Shown one piece after another: positions 1 through 9,431 of a stretch of DNA of 64,000 nt (positions are counted from its first letter, which is position 1; every line of letters begins with the position of its first letter). This DNA comes from Verrucomicrobiia bacterium (GTDB lineage Bacteria > Verrucomicrobiota > Verrucomicrobiia > Verrucomicrobiales > DEV007): positions 1 through 64,000 of the forward strand of contig JAUICH010000020.1 in assembly GCA_030427505.1 (NCBI GenBank), written 5' to 3'. The position numbers were made by a program, and so were the translations under genes. The notes under the pieces were generated by a model, which saw nothing but the letters and a program-made list of their open reading frames with translations, was not told where the DNA came from and did no database searches.

Positions 1-192
1 CCGCTTCCACCGCCACGGCGGAAGTATCGGCGCTCCAGCGCGCGTCGTAGAAGGCAACCGTCGTAGCCGTAGTCCTACAACACTTGCTCACCCAAGGCCG
101 TCAAGGGGTGGTTCCCGTGACGCTTACTTATCGAGAGCTACTTAGCCTATAACACCGGCACGTCCAGCAATGACAACGACGTCAGCAACGAT

Positions 193-3000
193 GTGGTGCT
201 CGAGCAGGCGGTAACGGATTACGACCCGGCGGGCAATGTGATTTACGCGATTTCGTATCAACGCTTTCATGACGCCACTGGAAATGGTTCCCTAAATGGT
301 CCGAATGGGAGTCAACCCAAGGCGGTTCGAAGTTATCAACGAAGCTGGCACGACGGCATTAATCGCGTGGTGGCGGGCGCTAACTTTGGGACCAATGGGG
401 GGGCGGATCTGGAGAGACCCGACGTGGTGCCGGAGCGTAGCGATACGGTGCTGGTCAACAGCAATCGCTACAAGGGCGATGGGGAGGCCAATGCCTCGAT
501 TGATCCGATGGAGATCGAAACACGCTGGGAAGACGATCAGGCTAGGCGGCGAGTGCGGTTGATCGAGAACTATGACCAGGAAGCCGCGGAGGCTGACTAC
601 TCGGCGAACCGGACCACGGAATACGGATACGGGCCCGATGGCCAGTTAGAGCGTTTGACACTAATAAATAGCGTTACTGGCAACCAAGTCACCCGCTGGG
701 TCTATGGTACGACCCTAAGCGATAGCGGCGTGGCGCGGGCCGACCTGTTGCGGGCCAAGATTTACCCGATGAGCGACGATCTTGAAGATCCTCTGGGAGA
801 TGGGTTCGATGAGGAGTACGAGCGCATCGAGTATGAATACAATCGTCTCGGCGAGATAACGAAGATGAAGGACCCCAACGAGATCGTGCATGAATTTGAT
901 TGGGACAAACTGGGCCGAAGAACGCAGGACCGGGTTACTGCTTTTGGCAGTGGTGTGGATGACACCGTAAAGCGAATTGGCACAGCTTTTGATAATAAGC
1001 GCGGCTTGGTCGAAACGATTACCAGTCATGACAATGCAACCGTGGGCAGCGGGACGGCTCTGAATCAGGTAGGCTTCGCATACAATGACTTTGGTCAAGT
1101 GACAGCCGACCAGCAGGAGCACGACGGAACAGTGGATGGCTCGACGCCAGAGGTAGGCTATGGCTTCGCCGACGCCTCCAGTGGCAACACCATCCGGCAT
1201 ACCTCGATGACCTACCCCGATGGCCGGGTGATCGACTTCAGTTACGGGACGAGCGGCCAGGAAAATGATCTCTTAAGCCGGGTGGTGTCGCTCCAAGTCA
1301 ACGGGGAGGGAAGTCCCTTCGTCACTTACACTCGTGTGGGGCTTGCCCGCTATGTGGAAATCGGATATCCTCAGCCAGAGGTGGAACTCTCTTACCTTAA
1401 GGAAGGAAGCGAGCCGGTGGGTGACGCGGGAGATGCATATGTTGGATATGACCGGTTTGGAAGAACGGTGGATATGCGGTGGCAGACGAGCAGTGGCGGC
1501 GTGATGAAAGACCGGTTCCAGTATGGCTACAACCGGTCAAGTATGCGGACTTGGCGGATAAACTTGGTGGCTAGTACGGATCAAGACGAGCATTACAATT
1601 ACGATGGATTATACCAAATCACAAACTTTGAGCGGGGTAATCTGAATATTAACCGAACGGATATCGCCGCGATCCCCGTCCAAGAAGAGGATTTCAGATA
1701 TGATCCTTCCGGAAACTGGTACTCTTATGAGAAGCGAAGTGAAGGGTCAGTTGATCTCAGTCAAAGCCGTTCGAACAACCGCGACAATGAAATTACGCTA
1801 ATAGATGGCTCGAACCAAGGGATTGGATACGACAAGGCGGGAAATGCCACTCAATTACCTCCGGATAAAGACGGAGACTGGGAAAAGTTCTACAAATTGA
1901 AATGGGATGCCTGGAACCGTCTGATCGAAGTTCGGGATGACCACGACTCGCTTGTGGCCGCGTATGCGTACGACGGACGGTTTTACCAGATCACCAAGTC
2001 CGAAGGCGCGACCATGACTCACTACTACTATAATGACAAATGGAAATGCGTGGAAGAACGAAACGGCAGTTCTGCTGTGGGTATACAATACGTTTGGGGT
2101 GCTCGGTCGCAACATAGGGATGAATTGGTCTTCAGGGATCGAGATACTACTGGAGATGGAACATTTGATGAGCGTCTTTTCTGTATGATGGACTACTACA
2201 GCGCAACCTCAATTACCAATACGAGTGGTGATGTGCAGGAGCGCTACGGGTATAGTGCCTTTGGCGATAGAACCGTAATGAGTGCGGGCTTTGCCAATCG
2301 TTCGGCCTCTGCATTTGACTGGACATTCAGCTTTAAAGGGCAATTTCTGGATATTGAAACTGGGTATTATAACTACGGGTACCGCTATTATGGGGTAGAG
2401 TTGGGACGGTGGCTATCGCGAGATCCGATCTTCGAGAGAGATTCCAACAACTTATATATTTATACAATGAATAACTGTCCCAATGCCCTTGATCGTTTAG
2501 GTCTGGAGACTTGCAGTCAACCTAATAAGGCTAGGCTCAAATCTTTCGAACTAGTAACGGAACTCGGATCAGGGCGGAAGTTGAAGGCTAATGATCCCGC
2601 GCAATCCGTTTGGGGGTTCATTGGTGATTTGGCGAGTGCAAAGAAAGCAGAGAGACTCGCTGCTGGAAATGAAGTTTTGGAATGGTTTGAAAAGTTGGCA
2701 AAAACATCCTCAGGCTTTACCAAGCTTATTGGTTTCACTGCTGGAGAAGCGTTCCGCACGGATGGATTTCAAGTTGATGCAATCGAAATGGAGGTAAATT
2801 TTGATTGTTGTCGATGCGTGGATTCCCAAACTGGGCGCTATGAATGGGTTGAGCTTAAAGCATCCTATAGATGGGACGACTTTGGGACGATTCCTATTGG
2901 AAGTGATGACGCACTCAGGCTATTGCCAAGTTACTACTTTACCGTTATGGAGTATGCCGCCGAAGATCTTGTTTTACAATGTCCTGGTGGATTGGCCTAG
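193..3000 (+). CDS. RHS-repeat protein with variable C-terminal tip (5' truncated)
   Basis: Many YD-type repeats (for example YDPAGN, YDKAGNAT, YDGLYQ) run through most of the protein. The RHS-associated core follows at residues ~730-771, with RYYGVELGRWLSRDPI and a closing DRLGLE. The family encapsulates a C-terminal toxin or effector inside a shell. The tip after the core (~772-935) matches no toxin family I recognise; it has a CCRC cluster near residue 874 and is AT-richer than the repeats. The open frame extends upstream to 121 with RHS-like sequence but no usable start codon, and a TGA sits at 118-120. GTG at 193 is therefore only the first possible start, and the real 5' part is probably missing or out of frame. 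RHS identity is sure; the start and the toxin function are not. Confidence 0.85.
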   Translation: MVLEQAVTDYDPAGNVIYAISYQRFHDATGNGSLNGPNGSQPKAVRSYQRSWHDGINRVVAGANFGTNGGADLERPDVVPERSDTVLVNSNRYKGDGEANASIDPMEIETRWEDDQARRRVRLIENYDQEAAEADYSANRTTEYGYGPDGQLERLTLINSVTGNQVTRWVYGTTLSDSGVARADLLRAKIYPMSDDLEDPLGDGFDEEYERIEYEYNRLGEITKMKDPNEIVHEFDWDKLGRRTQDRVTAFGSGVDDTVKRIGTAFDNKRGLVETITSHDNATVGSGTALNQVGFAYNDFGQVTADQQEHDGTVDGSTPEVGYGFADASSGNTIRHTSMTYPDGRVIDFSYGTSGQENDLLSRVVSLQVNGEGSPFVTYTRVGLARYVEIGYPQPEVELSYLKEGSEPVGDAGDAYVGYDRFGRTVDMRWQTSSGGVMKDRFQYGYNRSSMRTWRINLVASTDQDEHYNYDGLYQITNFERGNLNINRTDIAAIPVQEEDFRYDPSGNWYSYEKRSEGSVDLSQSRSNNRDNEITLIDGSNQGIGYDKAGNATQLPPDKDGDWEKFYKLKWDAWNRLIEVRDDHDSLVAAYAYDGRFYQITKSEGATMTHYYYNDKWKCVEERNGSSAVGIQYVWGARSQHRDELVFRDRDTTGDGTFDERLFCMMDYYSATSITNTSGDVQERYGYSAFGDRTVMSAGFANRSASAFDWTFSFKGQFLDIETGYYNYGYRYYGVELGRWLSRDPIFERDSNNLYIYTMNNCPNALDRLGLETCSQPNKARLKSFELVTELGSGRKLKANDPAQSVWGFIGDLASAKKAERLAAGNEVLEWFEKLAKTSSGFTKLIGFTAGEAFRTDGFQVDAIEMEVNFDCCRCVDSQTGRYEWVELKASYRWDDFGTIPIGSDDALRLLPSYYFTVMEYAAEDLVLQCPGGLA

Positions 3001-3059
3001 CCGGTGGTTTGACAGGAAATTGAAGAGTAATGTGTTTGGGTAAAAGGAATTGTAATAGT

Positions 3060-3536
3060 ATGAGAAACCATATAGCTATTTTGTTGGTTCTATTGATGGC
3101 ATCTGCCTGGGGGCGATCTCAAGAGAGTAACGTTAATAGCGGAGATGTGAAGCTCGGTTATTATGAGAATCTGTCGCGAATGACGTTTTTTTGGGGGCTT
3201 GAGCTTGTGAAAAAGAGTGAGGATGACAAGCTTGTCCAGCGTGCATGGGTGGAAAAAGTAAGTATGATGGCATTTGTGTATTTTTTGTATGTGGAAGACG
3301 GTAAAATACAGCCATCGAAGGAAGTCCAAGATGCTATTGGATTGTTTTTTGAGGGAGTTGAGAAAATTGACGAGAACTACCTATCATATAGGTCGGATCC
3401 GTTGGGGTGGTTTGACAAGTCCAGGGTGAGGCTGGAGCTCATAGATGAGATAGCGGTATTGGAGGCTGACTACCCGCGACGAGCAAGGGAGTTTAGACGT
3501 TATGCAGAGCCTCCGGTTTTGCCGCCGGTACCATAA
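3060..3536 (+). CDS. Small secreted hypothetical protein downstream of the RHS tip
   Basis: The product is 158 aa. I chose the ATG at 3060 because AAAAGGAA lies about 9 nt upstream and the protein then starts with a typical signal peptide (MRNHIAILLVLLMASAWG). The 10 extra residues from the ATG at 3030 would spoil that signal. The mature part is charged and probably helical, and ends in a Pro-rich tail (PPVLPPVP). No family recognised. The gene follows the RHS stop by about 60 nt and shares its lower GC content, so it may have arrived with the toxin tip. It could be an immunity protein for a periplasm-acting toxin or simply a passenger; neither is shown by the sequence. Confidence 0.6.
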   Translation: MRNHIAILLVLLMASAWGRSQESNVNSGDVKLGYYENLSRMTFFWGLELVKKSEDDKLVQRAWVEKVSMMAFVYFLYVEDGKIQPSKEVQDAIGLFFEGVEKIDENYLSYRSDPLGWFDKSRVRLELIDEIAVLEADYPRRAREFRRYAEPPVLPPVP

Positions 3537-3830
3537 AAGTATATTCCATTCATTATCTGCCCTTTAAGAAAGACTGCATTTTGCTCTGAGGTATTCGATT
3601 TTGAGGCTAATGAAATATTCATTACTCTCTTGGATGATTTTGTAGCAATCTCAGAAAACCAATCGCGTTCTCCTTCGGTTTAGTAAGGCTTTTAAGAGCC
3701 CGCCTGACACGCATGTTTTTTTGGGGGGCAGGGATTGATCTCGGGCGAGCAGGATGGAATGAAGAATAGTTCGATCATCATCTTTGAGCGTCCCCGGCAG
3801 GGCGCTACAGCGCAATACTTGGCAGAATGT

Positions 3831-6059
3831 CTATTCTGCGCGGGATGGACTTTTTCGCTCTGATATATCGAGATCGTGTAGGATTTCATTCAACCCAAGT
3901 CGAAACGTTTTCGCTGATTTGCTAAGAATCTTGAGAAAGTGAACGTATCTGGAATGGCACTCGAAGTTGTGAAAGTATTTCTGGGCTTCGCTCAACAAGT
4001 GGAATTGAAATCCATTTTCGATCAAGAAATCAGCCCACTGAGAGATCAACTCCACAAATCGAGTATCATCCGCTCCTCCCAGTTGCCCTAAAGTCAGCGA
4101 CGTCAAGGAGAAGGAAGAAGAACTGGCATCAGTACTGTCGAGCCGTGAAATGAATAGAGCCCTTGCCGCGGAGGGTGGCCGAGATCCGTTGATAATCTCC
4201 ATCAGTTCGCCGGCGAAATGGTTTTCCGGGTCTTCACTAAGTTGCTTGATCGTCTTGAGAACGTCCGCTGTCAGGACAGGCGAGACCAAGCAATATTTTC
4301 GGAACGAGTTGTTGAATGCGGTTGTTACTCTAATCAATTCTTGGGCTTCTTCTGGAGCGTCTCCGTTGTGGCGACTTTGAAACTCTCGAAAGTTCTGGGA
4401 GGTAATGCGGCGGTCATCCTCGTGGTAGAGGTGGACCGCTTTTAATGGCAGGAAATGCGGAGAGGCCACCCGAGAGAGACGCGCGGCAAAGTCCATGTCT
4501 TCCCAGCCCCAGCCTTCATAGGATTCGTCCATTCCCCCGGTGGAGGCGAAAGCGGATTTGCTGTAGATTACCGACCCGGGGCCGAAGAGGTCCATGATTT
4601 GATTCCGGCTCACCAGGAAAGTGTCCAGATTGCAAATGGCACGTTCGTCCTCCGTCAAGGTGACAAAGTTTCGGGTGTCTCTTTCTGACAGCCGGAGGAA
4701 GTATTGGTAGGGTTTGATGACCGGTATCGACTTCGAGTGATAGATCGAAAGGTGGCGCAGAACCGCGGCAGGGCTGACGTAAATGTCCGCATCCAATTGC
4801 CAAACGTAGCGAGCGCCTAGGTTTTCAAATGCATGACAAGAGCCCCGATTGATGAGCGTAGTTTTCTTGATGAGGTCCGTTTCAAATGAAAAGCTCAGAA
4901 GGTGGGTATCGGCAAAATGCGAGGATATAAGTGCAGAAACAACGTCGTCTTGCTCCGGAACCAGCTGCTGAACCACAAGAACCTGGCAGTCAAACTGTGA
5001 CAGAACAGAGAGGAGGAAACGGAAGTTGCGGAACCGTAACGAATCGGCGGAACGCAGAAGAACAGGAATCAGGACCGCTACTGGCCCTTTATCGGGTTCG
5101 TGCCCGAAAGCATGAGCCGGCGCTAGAGACATTGGTGGCCGATAGTCTTTTAATTGACTTGCCTTGGAGCCATTGGCACCATTTGAACTTGAGCTACGGA
5201 CGGTTGGGGCCGAGGTGTTGGAAGGTGACGGATATCTGCCTAAAAGGCGCTCGACTGAATCCCGAAACTGTCTCCCGTAATACTTTCCGACCGTCGTAGC
5301 GTCCCGCTCATCGAGATAGGGCTTCGCTTTTCCCGCGAAGTGCAGGATTTTTGGAGGGGCAGACCGGCTGGTTAGTTTTTCCGGCGGCGTATTCCATTCG
5401 TCTGGTAACTGGCCCCAGTCCTGGTAGCAGGCGATGTTGAGCCCATACTGGTCAAAACAGGGAGGGTTACGGTCTCTTTGGCGATGGTACTCAAGTGTGG
5501 CCTCAATCGCCCTCCGGGGAATTTCCCGTTCCCGCCACCCCTGGGGTTGGATTAGGAGGACGCCGGAGTTGAAGTAGGGAGCACTGAGGTCGATCTCTGG
5601 AAGTTCAAATCCTCCCAGGCCCTCCTTGAGCGTGAGAATGAAGTCCTGGGCTGCGGTAACGGAACTCTCCGGGTCCGCGAGCGCATAGAGGTCCGCCACA
5701 TCGGCCATTACAAAAAGGTCTGAATCCAAGTAGAGTACCGGATCATTCCCCGGATAAATGGCGGGAATGAGCAGCCGGTCGTAGTGGCCGGAATTCCGCA
5801 GAAACTGAAAAGTGACGGGAATTTCACCGTATGTGAGATAGAGATCGAGGTTCGGTTTCAGAAATTCCAGGGAAAAACCACAATCTGAAGCGTGACATTC
5901 CAGCGCGTGCCGCGCATGATCAGAAAGACCCCGATCCATGATGGTGAAGCTGAGAGACTGGGGATTCCGGGAGGATTCCACGGTGGTCGCAACAGTGCCG
6001 AGCAACAGTTCTTCAAAGTTTCGATTTGCTGAACAAAAAATGGGGATCGTAGGTTCCAT
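3831..6059 (-). CDS. Bifunctional glycosyltransferase: GT8 domain plus second GT-A domain
   Basis: The product is 742 aa. Residues 1-275 look like a GT8 retaining transferase: YLDSDLF (DxD at D112/D114), FNSGVLLI (163-170), DQYGLN, and HFAGKAKPY (240-248), the HxxGxxKP metal and substrate motif. A Ser/Asn-rich linker spans 276-325. Residues 326-~560 form a second GT-A domain of GT2/GT7-C type, with QLDAD (421-425) and GWGWEDMDF (516-524). About 180 residues at the C-terminus are unassigned. The protein is probably cytoplasmic and adds two sugars to a glycan or a protein. It is divergent from the sulfotransferase fusion gene with only 42 nt between starts, which suggests joint expression. Acceptor and sugars are unknown. 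Confidence 0.85.
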   Translation of the reverse strand: MEPTIPIFCSANRNFEELLLGTVATTVESSRNPQSLSFTIMDRGLSDHARHALECHASDCGFSLEFLKPNLDLYLTYGEIPVTFQFLRNSGHYDRLLIPAIYPGNDPVLYLDSDLFVMADVADLYALADPESSVTAAQDFILTLKEGLGGFELPEIDLSAPYFNSGVLLIQPQGWREREIPRRAIEATLEYHRQRDRNPPCFDQYGLNIACYQDWGQLPDEWNTPPEKLTSRSAPPKILHFAGKAKPYLDERDATTVGKYYGRQFRDSVERLLGRYPSPSNTSAPTVRSSSSNGANGSKASQLKDYRPPMSLAPAHAFGHEPDKGPVAVLIPVLLRSADSLRFRNFRFLLSVLSQFDCQVLVVQQLVPEQDDVVSALISSHFADTHLLSFSFETDLIKKTTLINRGSCHAFENLGARYVWQLDADIYVSPAAVLRHLSIYHSKSIPVIKPYQYFLRLSERDTRNFVTLTEDERAICNLDTFLVSRNQIMDLFGPGSVIYSKSAFASTGGMDESYEGWGWEDMDFAARLSRVASPHFLPLKAVHLYHEDDRRITSQNFREFQSRHNGDAPEEAQELIRVTTAFNNSFRKYCLVSPVLTADVLKTIKQLSEDPENHFAGELMEIINGSRPPSAARALFISRLDSTDASSSSFSLTSLTLGQLGGADDTRFVELISQWADFLIENGFQFHLLSEAQKYFHNFECHSRYVHFLKILSKSAKTFRLGLNEILHDLDISERKSPSRAE

Positions 6060-6101
6060 CGCAGGTGTCTGAGCTAGCTTGGTCAGCAGGATTTTGATTC
6101 A

Positions 6102-8981
6102 ATGAAGCAGAGAAGTCACGTCGTAATCTCCGGAACGGGCCGGGCTGGGACTTCCTTTTTGATGCTTCTCCTCACCAGACTGGGTCTCGATACGGGCTTT
6201 AAGAAAAACAAGGAAATCAGTCTGGCCTGCAGGGCGGGACTGGAGAAAGACATCCGTGAGCCGGACGCCCCGCACATCGTCAAATCACCGGCTTTTTGTC
6301 ACTATGTGGGCGAAGTTCTGGCCCGCGCGGATATCCGCCTGGAGAGGGTCATTGTCCCGATACGAGATTTGAAAGCCGCCGCGGAGAGCCGGAGGCAAGT
6401 GACACAAGAAGCTCTGAGTAGGGGACGAAGACTGGAAGATGGAATCCCTGGCGGATTGTGGCGGGTAGAAAAAGGAGAGGATCAAGAGCAGGTTCTGCTA
6501 GAAGCTCTCTACAAGCTCTTGTTTCACCTGTCCAAAAGTAACGTGCCCATAACTTTGCTGCATTACCCGAGGCTCGTTTCCGATTCTCGCTACCTGTATG
6601 GAAAGCTTCGCCCAATCCTGGGAAGTATAACCTACCAGGCTTTTACGGAAGTCTTTGAGAGTGTCCTTCGGCCGGATTGGACGCATCAGTTCACACCAAA
6701 CGATCGGTGGGCGGCGGAAGACCGGCGCATTTCCACGGATCATGCCACGCCAGCCAGGAATGGAAGCAGGGATCTCAAAATAGAGGTTCTCAAGAACGAT
6801 GCCCCCCAGACGAAAGATCACGACTTCAAGGGCACGATCCCGCTAGTCTTTTTGACGCGATTCAACCTAGTGTTGCCTTTTCTTGAGGAACAGGGAGATG
6901 CGCCGCCCCCTGCATACTTTGACGAATGGCTTCACCATCGGACAGAGCTCTTTGAAGAATTCTGCCTGCCTTCGCTAAGAAAGCAGACCGACCAACGATT
7001 CTATTTGGCTCTTTTGCTCGACGAACACCGGACTCCAGATTGGCTAATGCGGAAGGTAAGGGAATGGGCGCTCTGGGAACCGCTTTTCCCATGCACGGTA
7101 AATGTGCCATTTTCCACAGACCTGCCCCCGCTATTCACTCGCAAGCTGCTTGAGGCTGCGGGGCATTGGCCTGTCAGGTATGTCGCGACGGGCTGGCTGG
7201 ATAGCGACGATGTGATTAGTCCTCGCTACGTCGAAAAAATGCGGCGGCATTTTCCGCGGGACGAGGAAGCTCTGTTGTGTTTTCCGGGAGGTTACCGCAC
7301 ATCGATCGAGACCCTGAGAGAGGGGCTTAGCAACTCGAAAAGTGGGGGTTTAGAAGTGACGGGCAAAAATGTCGCCGTCATCGATTGGCCCAAGCGGACA
7401 ACTGCCATGGTCAGGGTGGAAAAGGTTTCCGGGAATGGCCGATTTGGATCGGTCTTTGAAAAACCGCATCATCTCTGGGTAGACTTCAAAAGGGTCGAGG
7501 ACATTTGTCCTAGTGAAAGGCATTTCGTAAAGCTCGTTCATCCAGATGCCGTGATTAACATTCCGGAGCGCTGGTTTGGCCGGGGCGAAGGCGAACCCTT
7601 TAGAGCTTGGCGCAACCGCACCGAACTCATTGAGTGGCTGATTAGTCGATTTGGCTTCCAGAGCTACCTTGAGATCGGAATCGGAAATGGAAAGAACTTT
7701 GAGAACGTACCGGCTCGGAAGAAGGTAGGAGTTGATCCGAAAGCCTGCGAGATCGAAGGAGTGCTCCAGACCTCGTCTGATTCATTCTTCGAACAGAACC
7801 GGAACGGTTTTGACCTCATCTTTGTGGATGGGCTTCACGAGCGAGATCAGTTTTACAGGGATTGTGAAAACGCTTTGGCAGTTGTAAACGAAGGAGGTTT
7901 GGTTCTATGCCACGATATCAATCCTCGCAACGAAGTAGAACAACGGGTGCCCCGGGAATCGGGTGCCTGGACGGGGGACTGCTGGAAGGCCTGGGTAGAG
8001 CTCAGAAAGAGGCCGGATGTCGAGATGTTTGCAATCGATCTTGAAACGGGAATGGGTGTGATTCGTAGGGGACGGCAGATTTCGTTTCGTGTGCCCGGAG
8101 AGCTAAGTTGGCAACATTTGAAAACGAACAAACGCAAGTGGTTGAACCTGCAAAATCATCATGACGCGAAACGGCGTTTGACTCAATGGGCCCGAGACCA
8201 TGGAAACAAGAGCACAAGGACCGCCATTTCTAGAGTCTTCATTGCCGGCTTTCAGAAGTGCGCAACGACCGCAGTCTTTCGATGCCTCGAGGATCATCCG
8301 GATGTGGTCATTCCTCAGAAGACCGGGGACCGGTGGGCGCCTTTTCTTCCCAAGGAAACAGAGTTCTTTTCAAAGAATTTTGGGCGTGGACTTGCTTGGT
8401 ATGAATCTTTGTTTGTGGGAAAAGGATCGGTCACGCTCGAAGCGACACCGACCTATATCGCAAGCAGGGAAATTCTACAACGTATCGCCGAGTGGGCGCC
8501 AGACGCTAAGTTTGTCCTCATGTTGAGAGACCCCGTCGAACGGGCATTTAGCGCCTGGAATCAATGGAATCAGTTGGAAGACAAAGGAGTCTGGCGGATG
8601 CCTGTGCCTGATGGATCGTTTAGCGATAACATCCAGCGAGAGTTTGAGAAAAACCTGTCAGCCGGACCATATTTTGGTTTATTGAAGCACGGGCTTTACG
8701 TGAACCAGATCCGGCAACTTTTTTCTCTATTCGACCCGTCACAAGTTTTCATTGGGTTTAAGGAAGAACTGGATAAAAAGCCGGAGACGGTAACGTCTGA
8801 TATTCAGGAGTTTCTCGGACTGAGGCCGGTTCGTCTAAAGCTTCGACTCGCCAATCATATTCCCTATGTGGTTGGGAAGATGCCGGACAATGTCCAGAAA
8901 TGGTTGACCCGTTTCTATCGCGACAGCGTTCTTGAATTGAAGGAGCTTTTGGGCAGAGAACTGCCTTGGTCACGGTGGTAG
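6102..8981 (+). CDS. Multi-domain sulfotransferase / rhamnosyltransferase-like / methyltransferase fusion
   Basis: The product is 959 aa with four visible parts. (1) Residues 1-~225 begin with a P-loop of the sulfotransferase type, GTGRAGTSF (11-19). (2) Residues ~242-505 resemble bacterial putative rhamnosyltransferases, with FLTRFNL near the start and WLDSDD (366-370) as the DxD-like site. (3) Residues ~512-660 form a class I SAM methyltransferase: YLEIGIGNG (522-530), then FDLIFVDGLHE and LCHDIN. (4) Residues ~710-959 form a PAPS-dependent sulfotransferase with the 5'-phosphosulfate loop GFQKCATT (716-723) and 3'-phosphate motif RDPVERAFS (809-817). Known activities of these families suggest glycosylation, O-methylation and O-sulfation of one glycan by one polypeptide. 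Domain 1 may be a kinase or an inactive sulfotransferase. Confidence 0.85.
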   Translation: MKQRSHVVISGTGRAGTSFLMLLLTRLGLDTGFKKNKEISLACRAGLEKDIREPDAPHIVKSPAFCHYVGEVLARADIRLERVIVPIRDLKAAAESRRQVTQEALSRGRRLEDGIPGGLWRVEKGEDQEQVLLEALYKLLFHLSKSNVPITLLHYPRLVSDSRYLYGKLRPILGSITYQAFTEVFESVLRPDWTHQFTPNDRWAAEDRRISTDHATPARNGSRDLKIEVLKNDAPQTKDHDFKGTIPLVFLTRFNLVLPFLEEQGDAPPPAYFDEWLHHRTELFEEFCLPSLRKQTDQRFYLALLLDEHRTPDWLMRKVREWALWEPLFPCTVNVPFSTDLPPLFTRKLLEAAGHWPVRYVATGWLDSDDVISPRYVEKMRRHFPRDEEALLCFPGGYRTSIETLREGLSNSKSGGLEVTGKNVAVIDWPKRTTAMVRVEKVSGNGRFGSVFEKPHHLWVDFKRVEDICPSERHFVKLVHPDAVINIPERWFGRGEGEPFRAWRNRTELIEWLISRFGFQSYLEIGIGNGKNFENVPARKKVGVDPKACEIEGVLQTSSDSFFEQNRNGFDLIFVDGLHERDQFYRDCENALAVVNEGGLVLCHDINPRNEVEQRVPRESGAWTGDCWKAWVELRKRPDVEMFAIDLETGMGVIRRGRQISFRVPGELSWQHLKTNKRKWLNLQNHHDAKRRLTQWARDHGNKSTRTAISRVFIAGFQKCATTAVFRCLEDHPDVVIPQKTGDRWAPFLPKETEFFSKNFGRGLAWYESLFVGKGSVTLEATPTYIASREILQRIAEWAPDAKFVLMLRDPVERAFSAWNQWNQLEDKGVWRMPVPDGSFSDNIQREFEKNLSAGPYFGLLKHGLYVNQIRQLFSLFDPSQVFIGFKEELDKKPETVTSDIQEFLGLRPVRLKLRLANHIPYVVGKMPDNVQKWLTRFYRDSVLELKELLGRELPWSRW

Positions 8982-9005
8982 AAAGCTTGCCGAAAATGCT
9001 ACAAA

Positions 9006-9422
9006 TCAAGGCGCGTTCCTAAAGAGTCGGCGCAGGGCTCTTCTACGCGAAGCAGAGATCCCCTTGGATGCTTTTCCTTCTTTCGATGGTGGACCATTGC
9101 GGCCTTTTCGCCCCGCTGACGATGGTGTGATCCGCCTCTTTAAGATAGCTTCGATCCAAACATTTCCGCCCTCATTCTTCCGAGCTGAGGCTACTTTCTT
9201 ATCCGCCTTGAGTTTGACACAAGCTGCGGCACCGTTATAGCGGCCAGCTTCGCCCAAAATGCGTTCCACTTCCGAGACTGGAATCATCACCCGGCCATAC
9301 TGGGTGATGGCTTGAACTTTGCCGGCATAGAGTTGGCGGTAACCCCAGGTTTGGGACTTTCCAAACAGGGCGGCGAATTCACCGGGGGTGAGGGCGACTT
9401 TGTTTGGCATGGGTTCGTTCAT
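9006..9422 (-). CDS. Excisionase-like HTH DNA-binding protein
   Basis: The product is 138 aa. Residues ~10-60 fit a MerR/excisionase-type helix-turn-helix (HTH_17-like): LTPGEFAALFGKS, YRQLYAGKVQAI, and GRVMIPVSEVERIL, where a helix follows the wing. The C-terminal half is very basic and disordered-looking (KGRNGPPSKEGKASKG, RRRALRRLF), which suggests DNA or RNA contact. The start lies 9 nt after the stop of the restored ParE frame, so it is the third gene of the antitoxin-toxin transcript. It could be a recombination directionality factor for the nearby integrase or a co-regulator of the toxin-antitoxin pair. Confidence 0.7.
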   Translation of the reverse strand: MNEPMPNKVALTPGEFAALFGKSQTWGYRQLYAGKVQAITQYGRVMIPVSEVERILGEAGRYNGAAACVKLKADKKVASARKNEGGNVWIEAILKRRITPSSAGRKGRNGPPSKEGKASKGISASRRRALRRLFRNAP

Positions 9423-9431
9423 GGCTGCGGT

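Noticed and set aside
3537-3830. Possible gene in the 294-bp gap after the small secreted protein
   Set aside because: Only short, stop-rich frames without start context. It is AT-richer but I see no hairpin or promoter I can defend.
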